A stretch of DNA of 64,000 nt, from assembly GCA_951799425.1 (NCBI GenBank), contig OX637393.1, positions 2,920,501 through 2,984,500 of the forward strand, read 5' to 3'. Position numbers and translations under genes: made by a program. Position 1 is the stretch's first letter; each line of letters starts with the position of its first letter. This stretch comes from Ilex aquifolium. Lineage: Eukaryota; Streptophyta; Magnoliopsida; Aquifoliales; Aquifoliaceae. Under the pieces are notes generated by a model. It was given only the letters and a program-made list of their open reading frames with translations, did not search any database and was not told the origin of the DNA. Below are positions 46,901-59,800 of the stretch, one piece after another.

Positions 46901-49900
46901 TTCTCTTTTGATCAATATTATACATACATCACAAAAAAATTTGAACACATAACAATGCCTCAATGCAAGTCACCGAACAATTACTAAAAAATGGTGTAAG
47001 ATCCCAATTTATAAGAGAGACCGAAAAGAACCAAATATAGAGCACCAAAATAGATTGAAAGTGTAAAAAGCACTAAAGATACCACACAGCACTAGAAAAA
47101 TAAAATGTTTAGCCCATATGCCATGTCAATTCTGTCCAACACTGTGACTTTGAAAGCAAAAAAGTCTATAAATAAACCAAACCAAATCAAACCAACCTAA
47201 ACAGAGTTATGTCCCATATCCTATAACTCCCAAAAAAAAAGAGTAAGCAATAAATAGAATCAATCATTTTAAGAGGTAATTAAAAAAACAACAGTGTAAA
47301 ACCTGTTCATTAGCATTTGGGGGAAGGCCACCAACGTATACTCGGCGTGCATGCCTTGTAGCCTATACAGAAACAGAAAAGGAAAAAGCTCCATCAGTGG
47401 AAGCATTAAAAATACCAGAAAGTGAGATACAAGTACAAACAGCATTGTGTATTACCTGCTGAGTCATGGCTTGGGCGGGCATCAAGGGCAGAGTTCCAAA
47501 CTGATTAACCTATTAAAATACATTTAAGTGTTATAAAGATGCTACTCAAGGAAAAGCACATGGAACAAAAAAAACACAAAAAGAGTCATGACTAATGAAC
47601 TGATGCTTGTAAACACCACCACCTGTGTGTTCCCAAAAGGAAACATGTTTGGGAACATTCCAGGCATTGCTTGAGGAACCCCTGGCAGTTGCCCTGTGTA
47701 ATAAACAGCAAGGAAACAAGTAAATAAGAAATAATAAAACCAAATAATCAAATATCAAAATGTGCTGCAACTGAATAATGAGAAGCAACATATCTAGAAG
47801 CCTGCAACTATATATATCGTCGTAACTGTAATTTACAGTAAATAAAACAAAAAAGAACCTACATCGTACCTAGAATTATATATCATTCAGACACTAAAAT
47901 AAGATATATATTCCACCACTGGAGATGCTGGGAAACAATTGCATGGCTACCAAATAACAACAGTTGCCGGCTGAAGGTGAACATGATCCAGCTAATCAGT
48001 GCATTGGTTCCTCGTTCAACATTAAATCTACAGTGTTCACGCCCATGGGAAGCAGAGTAGGACATGTAGCCCAACATTGCCTTCTTACCAAAACGACAAG
48101 CAAAAACACAAACAAAGAACCACACACAACAGCCAACAACACAACAATGGTTCTCAGTTTCGTTATATAAAATAACTGTACCATAACGAACAGAGACATA
48201 AATCACAAACTACTGCAATGCAAAAATGGTTCAATTATTTTGCTGAACTGAATTGAATTAAGTAAAACAGAAAGCTACTTTTACATCCATATCAGAGAGA
48301 GGCTAGATGCTGACCTGCAAGATCAGGTAAAATGCCAGCAGGCGGTGCCATATCAAAACCACTTGTCCGCTTGCTGTACATGGAGATATATTTGCAACAA
48401 GGTAACAATTCGATAATATAAATTTCAAAGCCAACACCAAAAAATCATCATTTTCCGATATAAGTTCTGTCCATTACAAATGGGAACCAGTGTCCAAAAG
48501 AACAAAGAAATTAGAAAGTGATACAGACAAAAGACAATGTAACTGGTTACAGGAAAGAGAAAGATCAATCAAAAAAATTAAACCAACTGATAGAAAGCTG
48601 GACATGAAGCAAAATCTTCTACATTTTTTTCTTTTGATCTTTCTTGTAATTTGATTAACGCTTTAGACAAACCGTGGCGTGTTGGGAAAGCAAATGTTCT
48701 TAATTGTATAAATTAGACAATGTGCCAGCCTATAGAAGGGAGTGTATCGCTACTTCAGCAGGATCGGAGTGTACCACTACTTTAGCAGAATCAGACCAAA
48801 GCAAAAGAAAAATCATGCATTGCATAGATGTATTCAATATTCATATTCTCATGGGTCATTGTGTTGCTAATCTTGTAACCTTGCCGAATGCTGAATACTG
48901 GTAACTGTTTCAGTGCCTAGAGCCTACCTCACACAGAATCCTAATTTTGAACTGCTTCTGACCTCACAAGAAGAGGATCAAGTCAAGTAAATGATCAGCC
49001 AATGATCCTGATGCAACAGTTTTCAAAGCCTCAACCCAGCAGGAATATGGGTAAATACTAGGGCTATTACATGAAGGGAAATTACAGGAAAAAAAAAAGG
49101 AGAAATTCATAAATCATGACCTCATTCAGCATCATCTAAGTGCGAGCGCACATGCACACACACAGAGGATTGATTTTGTCTCACCATACTCCAAATACCC
49201 GGTAACATCAAGGTAGGAAATGCCTACATGCTAGAATCAAACAAAAGCCATACATAAAAGAAGTAGATCCCCTAAAGATACATAAAGATAAGCTCTATTA
49301 CAAAGTGCTTCAAGACCAACTATAATGCGCAGCTTCGGCCTCCCGTCATATGTAGACCAAAGGGATTTCTATGACAAAAACAATCAACCAATGTACTTCC
49401 CAGAAGGAAGAAAATTAACACGGAGTTTGCACCAAGAACATCGACAATCCTGACGTGAATCAATACAATTTGGAAGAGAGAGAGAGAGAATGTTCGAATA
49501 TTTTACCATTGATAAACGCACTTTTAAATGTAGAATGCAAGGTGAATGGCTTCTATACAATAATATTAATGTTGTTGTCCATGAAAAACATATTCAATTA
49601 ACGTATAACCAATAGAATGATTTAAGCAGGAAAAATGTCATCAGCAATGAAATTATAAATGCTTAAATCAAGGTATTGAAGACCTTTTAGACCGAGAAGG
49701 TGAATGAGAATGAGATTTTGATCGGTTCTCTGATCTATCCTTCGATCGGGATCGGGATCTATGTCTGTGCTGTCGTTCCCTATCTCGCTCAAAATCATGG
49801 CGCCTGCAAAAGCAACTACTACAATAATATCTAAAGCAACCATAAAATGCCATTATTGGCATATAATCCGCTGGAGCTATAAGTTCCACTATCAAGCAAA

Positions 49901-51104
49901 GATACATATACAAAAGTTCCAAAAGAACAATTGCCATTTGTGTTGGAAAATATATAATGCAAGATAAATTGCATACAAGTTTGACCACAAAATGGCACAA
50001 ATGAAACTAATTGCTTCAAGGCTTGACAAAACGGTGACAGAAAAGCAAAAGAGTGATGAGCAAATATGTTTATCACATCATAACCTGCCATATTCATGGT
50101 TCCTAGGTTGGCCGTAATCCTCATTCTTGCTCCTTCCTCTACCGCCCCTCACACTTCTCTCCTTGTAGTCCCTGTGATGGCGATCTCGATCCTTTTCCCT
50201 GTCTCGGTCTTGCTCTCTAGGCCTAAATCTCTCATTTTCTGACCCACGGAATTTATGCTGCAATAATTTATATCAAGTCAGTCATGTATTTTGAATACAT
50301 GAGCAAGATCTATAGAACACTCCAAATGGGCCGGAAAATTAAAATAACCATCAATAACGTAAAGGGAGAAAAATCTTGAAAATTATATTTAAATAAAAAA
50401 AATTAATAGGAACTAATTCGAGAAAAATACATGATCATTGTGTAGGACATCCCACCAAATTGAAACATTTCAATATGTGAATACAGCATTGAAAACCAGC
50501 CAATTTTGTTTAGCAATAATAAAAATTATTTCATGCATGAAAATTCAACATTTCAACTAGCATTTTCAACGATGGATCTCTTCACCCACAAGTAGCTCCA
50601 TTTCATGGGATAAATTTTCTGTCTCACATGCCTTAAAAGTTTATTTTGAAATCCATAACATAGCACAACAATGTATACAAATGCACTAGAAGCCCAGTTC
50701 TATTGTAAACAATTAAAAACACTTTCTATCATCTTTCAAGATTATTTTGTTATTTTGAGCCACACTACTCAAAAAGAATACAAATTTTCCACTCCCCATC
50801 TAAAATGTCTTCACCAAAGTCTTTATAAACCAAATGCGCCATTATAAACTCACTCTCTTCACTTCCTAATTCTTATTCAGACTCTTCGAAACTTCACGGA
50901 CTGATTTAATGTTTTTCTATCGCTTCAACAGGCTCAAATTCATAGCAAAACAGTTCATTCCGTTACAAAACCTGTAACATAAAATAAATATATCAAATTA
51001 CACGAAATAAAGAAGGTCACCTTGTGATGATTGGAGTTTCGATCTTTGAACTCGTCGTAACCTGACGATCCTCCGTGATCGCCTTTGCTTTCGTAACGAG
51101 ACAT
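40145..51104 (-). CDS. U2AF65: Splicing factor U2AF large subunit (U2AF65)
   Basis: Eighteen exons from ATG 51104-51102: 51104-51021, 50257-50085, 49803-49684, 48373-48315, 47693-47623, 47509-47456, 47362-47303, 45757-45697, 45605-45493, 44706-44591, 43705-43607, 43310-43235, 42847-42759, 41916-41850, 41769-41671, 41566-41485, 40856-40789, 40282-40145. They join in frame to 542 aa. The N-terminus is an Arg/Ser/Asp/His-rich RS domain (REQDRDREKDRDR). RRM1 begins at residue 194 (VYVGG; RNP1 KKFAFVEM at 240-247). RRM2 begins at 314 (IFVGG; RNP1 SKGYAFCVY at 353-361). The C-terminal RRM-like UHM covers about 430-540. U2AF65 binds the intron polypyrimidine tract with RRM1 and RRM2 and contacts SF1 through the UHM to recruit U2 snRNP. 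The intron after exon 9 has a GC donor. Exons are inferred from splice sites and homology. Confidence 0.94.
43882..43920. repeat. T18-G21 homopolymer pair in a U2AF65 intron
   Basis: Eighteen T are followed directly by 21 G on the + strand, so the minus-strand transcript would read C21 A18. Prone to slippage and sequencing error. Confidence 0.9.
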
Positions 51105-51608
51105 CGCTACTCAGATTTGAAACCCTAATCGAAGGCCGTAATTTCTTCAAAGAACCAACTGTAAGAAAAGGGATCGATAGATTTGTGCCCTAGTTGGAAC
51201 ACTGGTGTGTTTTTGTAGTAGATGATGGGCCAGAGCAATCAGCCCGGTTTCATGGATACTCAAGCCCGAAGTACAGTTCAGCCCATGTCCACCCTATCCT
51301 CGGTTCCTCCCTCGCCCCAACCTCTAATTTCCGTAAAATTGTTTTATTATAACCTAGACATCGTTTTTAAGTTATTGAAACAGTCTATGCATATTTCTGA
51401 TCATTAACTTCAAGTGGTAAAAAGAACGAACTATAAACTCTGACGTCTTGAGTTTGAAGCTTTGCAACCCCTTTAGATCAGGCGTGAAGGATTTATTCCT
51501 CATAAATATTCTAGTCCCGCCGTTGATTGCTTGTCTTTCACTAAATCGGATAAAGAATTAGTCGAAATATATATAAACTAATTCAAACATCTTTGACCGT
51601 TAAACCAA

Positions 51609-51640
<32 letters not shown>

Positions 51641-52035
51641 TAGTTGGTGCACACGTGCATTGCACGTGAATTATTTCGAATTATTATAATTTTTATTTAC
51701 TACTTTTATAATAAAATATTGCTTGGTCAAATTATAGTTAAATGACCATACTAAATTTTTTAAGAATGCAATGCTCATGTGTGTTGCATATGAACTTTTT
51801 TAAATTAGTATAATAAATTGTAGTTTTTTTTAGGCATCTTACAAATATCAAAACTTATATTTTATCGTAGATCCGTAAACTGATGACTCAGTTGCATAGT
51901 GGATGTCAGACCAAATACAAGCAATTAATTATCACAATACAAATTAAAACAATCAAGGATGACAATTCATATGTATGACAAATAAATAATGGTACACAGA
52001 TCTAAAATTCTTGAAAATTTTTGATGGCCTAGACC
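51105..52035. other. U2AF65 5' leader and promoter side, then repeat DNA
   Basis: The first ~100 bp contain the U2AF65 leader (minus strand). A TA microsatellite lies at about 51610-51634. The following ACTAG...GTGCATTGCACGTG segment looks like the end of an unidentified repeat. No ORF is convincing. Confidence 0.45.
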
Positions 52036-53494
52036 AATAGTTCAACCTGCAAATTAGCTGATGAAGAGTGAAATCACCTTCTTCAAATTAAAAAACAGTA
52101 CACATACATAACTTTAATGAAACTGTTTAAGTCCCCTTCTTCAAATTATATACTACAACCATACCGGTGAAAGTTAACCAAAACTAATTAAAATATCCAA
52201 CAAACATCTCCACTAAAATGTTTTGTTGTAATTCATATTCGTGATAATTATAATACCATTTTTTTATTGTTATTATTCTAAACAAGTAATTTATTAGACT
52301 TTTTAACAATAACCAAATTCTAATTATTCTTCTGGATGTTAATAGTTCAACCTGCAATTTTGTTGATGAAGAGTGAAATCATCTTCTTCAAATTAAAAAG
52401 CAACACACATACATAATTTTAAAGAAACTGTTTAAGTAGGGGTGCAACTTGGGCGGGTTGGGCGGGTTAGACAGTCAACCCTAGCCCAACCCTAGATATA
52501 TAATCTTCAACCCTAACCCTAACCCTAACCCTACCTCGGGTTGAGAAACTCAACCCGAGCTTAATTCGGGCGGGCTCGGGTTGAATTCGGGTTCACTGCA
52601 AGAGAGACAGAGAGAGGGGGGAATAATTACAAACTCAAAAAACAATCCATATATTTCATTCATAACAGTGCACGATTATTGATCATCTGTTTTCACACCA
52701 AAAAACTAGTAATCTCAAAGTACAATCCCAGAAAACATAGAAATTAGACTCATAAAAATATTAAACTTAAAACATCACACTATCACACTAATTGAATTCG
52801 GGTTCGGGTTGAAATCGGGTTGCCGATGCCTCAACCCGAGCCCGACCCAAATTGAATTCGGGTTGAAGTTTTTTGACCCAAGCTCAACCCAAGTATTAAA
52901 AACCCTAGCCCAAGCCCTAATTTTTTCGGGTTGGGCTCGGGTTGAAATCGGGTTGCCCAACCCAAGTTGCACCCCTATGTTTAAGTCCCCTTTTTCAAAT
53001 TATATATTACAACCATACCGGTGAAAGTTAACCAAAGCTAATTAAAATATCCAAAAAACATCTCCACTAAAATGTTTGGTTGTAATTCATATTCGTGATA
53101 ATTATAACACCATTTTTTTATTGTTATTACTCTAAACAAGCAGTTTATTAGACTTTTTAACAGTAACCAAATTCTAATTATTTTTCTGGATGCTAATAGT
53201 TCAACCTGCAAATTTGCTGATGAAGAGTGAAATCATCTTCTTCAAATTAAAAAGCAGCACACATACATAACTTTAAGGAAACTATTTAAGTTCCCTTCTT
53301 CGAATTATGTACCACAACTATACTGATGAAAGTCGACCAAAGCTAATTAAAATATCCAACAAACATCTCCACTAAAATGTTTGGTTGTAATTCATATTCT
53401 TGATAATTATAATACCATTTTTTTTTATTACTCTAAACAAACAATTTATTAGACTTTTTAACAGTAACCAAATTCTAATTATTCTTCTGGATGC
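52036..53494. repeat. 305-bp tandem repeat, three copies
   Basis: Copies begin at AATAGTTCAACCTGC: 52036-52340 (305 bp), 52341-53194 (305 bp once the inserted hAT-like element and its duplicated 8-bp target are removed), and 53195-53494 (about 300 bp). The copies are over 90% alike by eye. Each contains the phrases AAGAGTGAAATCA.CTTCTTC and CATCTCCACTAAAATGTTT. No coding capacity. Confidence 0.8.
52437..52977. mobile_element. hAT-like non-autonomous element, 541 bp
   Basis: Perfect terminal inverted repeats TAGGGGTGCAAC and GTTGCACCCCTA. An 8-bp target duplication TGTTTAAG lies at 52429-52436 and 52978-52985, which is diagnostic of hAT elements. The uninterrupted target is visible in repeat copies 1 and 3. 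Inside are many GGGTTGGGC / CTCGGGTTGAA phrases in both orientations and a short AACCCT run, but no ORF for a transposase. Confidence 0.85.
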
Positions 53495-56400
53495 TAATAC
53501 ACATGGTGTGTTTGTGTCTGATTTCTCCGTGAAAGTTCAATTTTGTTGGTATCATAAAATCTGGGATGAATTCGCAAAATAAAATAAAATAATAATAGAT
53601 ATCAGTGGAAGAACAATCCCCCAAAAAGTAGAGATGCACCAAATGTTGAGATGCAGAGAGAATTGAATGCATGGAGTAACGCATGCTTAGAGCAGCAGAG
53701 AAAGACAAGGAGAATGAGAGGAACATTGAGGGTTTCTAAAACAGGTAAAGAAGAGAGAGAAATATGTTTATTTGGAGTGGGGAAAATGAAGATGAAATGA
53801 CAGTGGAGAAAGAAAAGATTGGGAGGTGTAAGTTTTTTTTTTTTTGGGAACATGAGGAGGCTTAGGTTTATTTTGACTTTAATGTTGAGTGATAAGAATG
53901 AGATAATTGTGATTTTGTAGGATAAAAGTAGAAAAAAAATGTTTTTCAAATATGCTCACTTTTTAAAGTAGTATAGATAGATATATATATATATATACAT
54001 ATCTGATTATTCATAGATTATTGTTTCACAATTTATGCAGATCAATTTGAATATGATACAATAATAAACAGAGTAATTTAGTGTCAAGACGGATCACACT
54101 ATTATTTAAATTGATTGAATTGTAATTAACTACTAATCTCTATACACCTCAAATAACAGACTTCGTTATTTTTTATCCATAGAATATCAAGAGAGGGAGG
54201 CCATTTAAATCTGGTTGTACTTAGTAGCATGCATATTGGACTAGCTCCTCTACAAGTTGTCTTCTTCATTTTTTAGAAGATATAAGCCATGTATTTGGTA
54301 GACGAGAAATTAATAGAGGGCTAAAAAGTAAAATCACAATGAATTAGACTAGTATCTCTCTTTTTCCTCTTATTTTTCACCCAAAATTGGAAGAAAATTT
54401 TTTGTGAGGCATCAAAAGAAGAGAATCTTTCCAACTTTCATTTTTCATTAAATTCTCAACCAAACAATGGAAACCTTTTTTTTTCATCCCATTTTTTTTT
54501 TCACCCTATTTTCCAATTTACTATAAGTGTACCTCCCGATGTGCACATAAATATATTTTATCTCGCAATGTATTCACATAAAATTACACATTGTCATGAT
54601 TCGTATAAACATTTAAAATTGGGATTATAAAATGAAGAAACGTATTTTTGGTTTGGATCATCCAATTAAAGAAGTAAATCTCTAATCATAACTAGTGTTT
54701 AGTGGCATTGGTCATGGCAGTGACAAATGCGCAATCGACCATTTGATAGCCATATTCTTGAATGTACATAATAGGGCTTCGGTGGTGATAGCTAGTGGTT
54801 GTACCGATCTGGTGGTAATAGGAGATGGTGGAAAAGATATGGTGGTAATAGGAGATGGTGGAAAAGGAAGTGTAACGGTAACGGTAACGGCGAGACAATG
54901 ATAGTTGTGGTGCTTATAAATATAAAACTAAGTTATGAGATGAAAGTGATATTAATGATAAATGTAAATACATAAATACTTGTGGGTTATTTAGAATTAA
55001 CTAAAATAAGTTAATACAAACGCATTTTCTTTTACTCAAATCACCTAAAATAAATCACATAGAAGAAGGGGAAAATGCAAAAATAATGTAAAAAAAGAGG
55101 GCAAAAGTGTAGTTCCACAAAACGTCACAATCACTGCTGCTTGAAGGGAAAGCTACCGAAAGCGGTTGGAAAACTAACAAAAAAGTGGCAGACAAGAAGC
55201 GAGTGGATAAGACCGTCGCAACAGCACACAACAAAAAACACACTTCCCATACCCAAGGTTCTGAAAATCATACTCTGCCCCTTTAAACTTTTAAATTTAT
55301 TACAATCTCCCCTGGACAGTTACTAATTCACTAGTTCACTCAATAAATTATGTTATTATATAATCACTTGATGTTTGACATCTCAATTTTACAGCAAAAA
55401 AATTAAAAAAAACCAGTCGTTGTTTTGTTATTGAATAATCTTTTAATGAAGTACCAAATACCCAAAACTCGTGATTGTTAACCCTCTGCATTGAGTTCCT
55501 CCAATATGGAATCGAGATTTTCGAAAGATTATTTCCGTGGATTATCCAAGTCTTTAGAAATTAGAAAAATAAGGATTATACGTAATCAGATGTATCACAA
55601 AGTTTATTCTTTTGGTCCACCTCCTCCAAATGCTCATAGCCCTAGAAGTATTTCATGTTAAAAAAATAATACTAATATATGGTTAAATGGTGGGATAAAT
55701 TCAGCATTTTTTTAAAATTATTTCAGAAACAATTCACGCAGGGTTCTAACAAAATTTGCATTTCTCTTGATTAGATTTATGCCGATTTTATGATCATCAA
55801 GTCTCAAGTATAAACAATAATGACTACCTCAAATTCTAAGTCTATATACAAAGCTCACCTATTGAAGACCATATCTCAATTAGGTGTTAATGGAGATGAT
55901 GATGAAGTCACGTCCACTTACACTCAAAGCAATGGGGATGACTGTTTCGGGATTTCACTCAATGACATATCTAAAAGGTGACTAATTTTTTCACCCCCGA
56001 ATAATGCTAGTAATAATTCAAAATGTCAGCAAATATAATGCTCATAACCCCACACATATTTCACATTAAAAAAAAATACCCATATGTGAAAATAGAAAAT
56101 CAAAAAATTATCTAAATAACATGCAGTACATATTTTTACTAAAATTTATAAATTTTTCTTCATAAATCACTATAGATGAAGTTTAAACGAACTTCTAAGC
56201 TCCAAAAATGAAACTGCATAGTATAGACATAGTGACTTAAAAATTCAAAATAAAATAAATTTTGTAGCTTTTATAATTCATTTTTTTTTGGTATTATAGT
56301 CATGGGTGTTTGAGTCAACTTAAATGCACCTCGACTAATTTTTTTATCGATTCAATTAAAGACAGATCATTCACGCAAGAACCATAAGGGATAAATCTTG

Positions 56401-56721
56401 CATTGGTTTTTATAATACATTTGATTGAAGAGATTTGCAAGATATGGCACCGAGGCCATATATAACGTTTCAAATTTTAGTGGATGGAATGTAATTTTGA
56501 CAAATGTAGAGGGTAGTGACTGTAATTTTTTCTTATTAATTTTGACTCCTTGGGTATTATTATATGTAGTACTTTTTGACGCCTCCGTGTGACACTAGCT
56601 CAAGTCCACGTGGCAATCGATAGCTCCACCTTCGTCGTCTTCGCCTTGAAGAAGAAAATTTAGAATCGAAGAGCTGAACGCACAGACTAAGCACTTTCTA
56701 GAGAGAGAAAAGTAGTGTGTG

Positions 56722-56723
<2 letters not shown>
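53495..56723. other. AT-rich intergenic DNA
   Basis: No gene recognised. A TA microsatellite lies at about 53978-53996. A 30-bp direct duplication (GGTGGTAATAGGAGATGG units at 54811-54840 and 54841-54870) is followed by three GTAACG-like units. The last few hundred bases are the promoter region of the RING gene. Confidence 0.5.

Positions 56724-56786
<63 letters not shown>
56724..56786 (+). repeat. (GA)31 microsatellite in the leader or promoter of the RING gene
   Basis: Uninterrupted GA run about 100 bp upstream of the coding start. GA-rich tracts are common in plant leaders and may bind GAGA-type BPC factors, which is inference. Confidence 0.9.
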
Positions 56787-56789
<3 letters not shown>

Positions 56790-56836
56790 TTGGAGTGAGA
56801 GGGCGAGAGAGAAGTGCTAGGAGAGGCGTTTGATTG

Positions 56837-56857
56837 ATGGTGAGTATCTGTTTCTAG
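56837..56857 (+). other. Upstream ORF of the RING gene, six codons
   Basis: ATG GTG AGT ATC TGT TTC TAG ends 28 nt before the main ATG at 56886. A ribosome that translates it could reinitiate poorly at this distance. Confidence 0.45.
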
Positions 56858-56885
56858 GGAAAATTTTGGTGTTGGGAGGAGGAAG

Positions 56886-59800
56886 ATGTACGTAGGAGGT
56901 TCAATGCGAAAGTCCTTCAAGGATTCTCTTAAAGTTCTTGAAGCCGATATTCAGCACGCTAATACTCTGTGAGTCAACTATTTTCTCTTCATTTCTCTCT
57001 CTCTCTCTCTCTCTCTCTCTACATATTTGTATACTTGTTTGTGTGTACATATATATTTGTTTATTTCATCAATTTGTGCGAAAACTAGAGTCTTTGAGAA
57101 TCGAACGTTTAAAAGTTTAATAATTTTATTTATATTTTGTTTAATTTTTCCACTATTATGTTTCTGATTCAATTGTCTCTCTAGTTTTGTTACTGATATG
57201 CGTTTGATCTTGTTGTTTTTTTTTACACTGGTCAGATGGGCTCTATTATTGTTTGCATTTGATTAAGGAAAGTAGTTGGATGATGTGAGCTTCACGTTTC
57301 CATTTCTTGTTTCTGATGAAAAAAAAAAAAGTTTATTTGTTGCTTCTATTTGTGATAAAGGTATCATTCTTATGATAACTGATGCTTAACTTACTCAGGT
57401 AAATTTTCTTTTATACTTGCTTCTTACTTAAATTGATAAGTGAGTATTAGCTTGAATGCAGAGGGGGTTATTCTAGTGATGATAAATGCTCCATTGTAGA
57501 TTAATATTCCTTTTAATTATGGAAATGATATTGGAATTGCGATTATATCAAGTAGTATAGTTGTTGAGCTCAAATTTGTTGGTCATGTTGGTCAGTACTC
57601 TCTGTGGACCTGAGGACATCTGGTTAATTTTTTTACCCAATGCTTTCTTGACACTTGCTTCATCCTTCACTACCAAGTAGAAAAGGGACCACGTTTTACA
57701 GTGTAGGATTGATGCACATGTAGAGGCCGGAAAATGAAACAGATGGTTGATGTGTCTGCTACTTCTGATATCTGAGTTTAAACTGGAAAATCGTTCTAGA
57801 GTTAGTCTAGCTGTCGGCACAGCATATGTGCTTGTGACGAGGTGCTGAGGGTCTGATCTTTCATAGCATGAAAATGTTATCATCCCTTGAATTCATTGGC
57901 TATATGGTTGATAAGGTTATATTGATAGACAATTACAGAAGAATATGACTGCCAAAGTCACACCCTCTGTTGGTGGGCCCAATGCCTACATTGTACTCCA
58001 TAGCCTAGTCTCCCTAGTTCTTCTTTCTGTATGATTAAGAAGAATTTTGGGTCCTATTTTTTTATTCAAAATGTTCTATAATACAAAATATTTTGGTGGT
58101 TAAGCATCAACGCTTTTAGTAACATTTGGATACTCTGTTTTGTGCATTGTTACTTTAGACCTATGATTCATTTTACTTTAAAAGATCTGTCAAAAAAGGT
58201 CTTTCAAGTTTTTGATGGTCAGAGTAGAGACTTACAGTTGGAAAATGATGGTCGGACTTCACTTCCTAGCAGTTTATGTTAGATACTTAGATGTATTTAT
58301 TGTTGTGCTGCTTGTAGTTATGCTGATGTATGCTATCTGCTTGCTTACCTATTTTGGTTAAATACCCTGTCTTGGCTCTGTTTAAATTCTAATCTTGCAA
58401 TGTGGGTACAGGGCATCAGATTTCCCAAGAGAATATGATGGTGCCTGCCTACAGATGAGAATGTCCTACAGTCCAGCTGCACACCTGTTCCTGTTTCTAG
58501 TACAATGGACAGACTGCCACCTTGCTGGTGCTCTTGGACTGTTGAGAATCCTAATTTACAAGGTTGGAGCTTGTTTATATCACTGTCTCTCTATCTATTC
58601 ATAATCTTTGTTCATCATGCCTCTGGCTGACTACCTCACTTCACTTAACAGGTTTATGTGGATGGAACCACAACCATGTCTACCCATGAGAGAAAAGCAA
58701 GCGTTAGAGAATTCTATGGTAAGTTTCTGCACTATGATCAAATTGCATTCCACTTGACATAAACTTGTACAACCTGATGCATTTGCATCCCTTAATGTAT
58801 GAGCTGGAATAGCCTCTAGTCCATGCTTTGTCTGCTGATGTCTGAACTTGTTGTGCCATCAGCTGTCATTTATCCCTCCTTACAACAACTTGAAAGAGGT
58901 GTGAGTGATACAGAAGATAAAAGGCAAAAGGCAGTATGCATGGAAAGGTACAGAAGAAGAGATGATGAGGAACACAGGCACTGTTCGGATGTAGATATTG
59001 AAAGGGAAGAAGAATGTGGAATTTGCATGGAGATGAACAGTAAGATTGTGTTGCCCAACTGCAACCATGCCATGTGCTTGAAATGCTACCGTGAATGGTA
59101 CTCTCTCTCTCTCTCCCCCCCCCCCCCCCCCCCCTTTTTTTCTCAACAAACAACAACACATACCATTCTTTGTTTATTAAATTTAATTGTGGCTTATGTA
59201 ACTACCGGTGTTCTTAGATCAACAACATAGTACTCTTACTGTCCTGTCATTGAGATTTTGTTGACTTGAATGTGTTGATAAAGTTTCTAGGAATCAAGTT
59301 CTACACCTTTTAGGCATTCATGTTTGGAATGAGCACTTCTTCTACGTGTGCATTTTTATTCTATTGTGGTGATGCATATTCAAACTAGAGAAAATCACAA
59401 AGGAGCTCATTGGCGAGAATCGGGTAGCCTATCACGTACCTCTTCCAAACCCCACTATAGGTGGGAACCTAATGCACTAGGTACGGCTTTTTTATGTAGA
59501 AAATTTAATGCAAGAGTTAGTCACTTCACCTATGTATCATCGAGTGCAATGAATAAAGCCTTATCATATGACGAAGTGTTAATCAAACTGATCTTCTCAA
59601 GCTCGACTTGGTTGTGTATGGTCGTGCTTGGATTTGGATTGAGCTTGACTGTTGAGCTCAAATTTGTTGTAGCACTGCTCAGCTCGCATTTGAGCCGAGC
59701 TCAAGTCAAAAATTGAGCTCAAAATTTTATCAAAAAATCCCAAATATTAAATGGGGTAGAGAGACCTATAGCTTTGTCGACAGTGTTTTTAGCTTCAAAC

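Noticed and set aside
47542-48206. Separate small proteins in the U2AF65 region
   Set aside because: They are exons of U2AF65 running into intron sequence, or antisense frames. Splice signals account for the coding parts.
52517-52542. Interstitial telomere repeat (AACCCT)n
   Set aside because: The unit is 6 bp, not the plant CCCTAAA 7-mer, and it sits within a hAT-like element full of similar CAACCC phrases.
58866-59161. Minus-strand ORFs opposite AIRP2 exon 4
   Set aside because: Shadows of the RING-coding exon and the CT/C tract.
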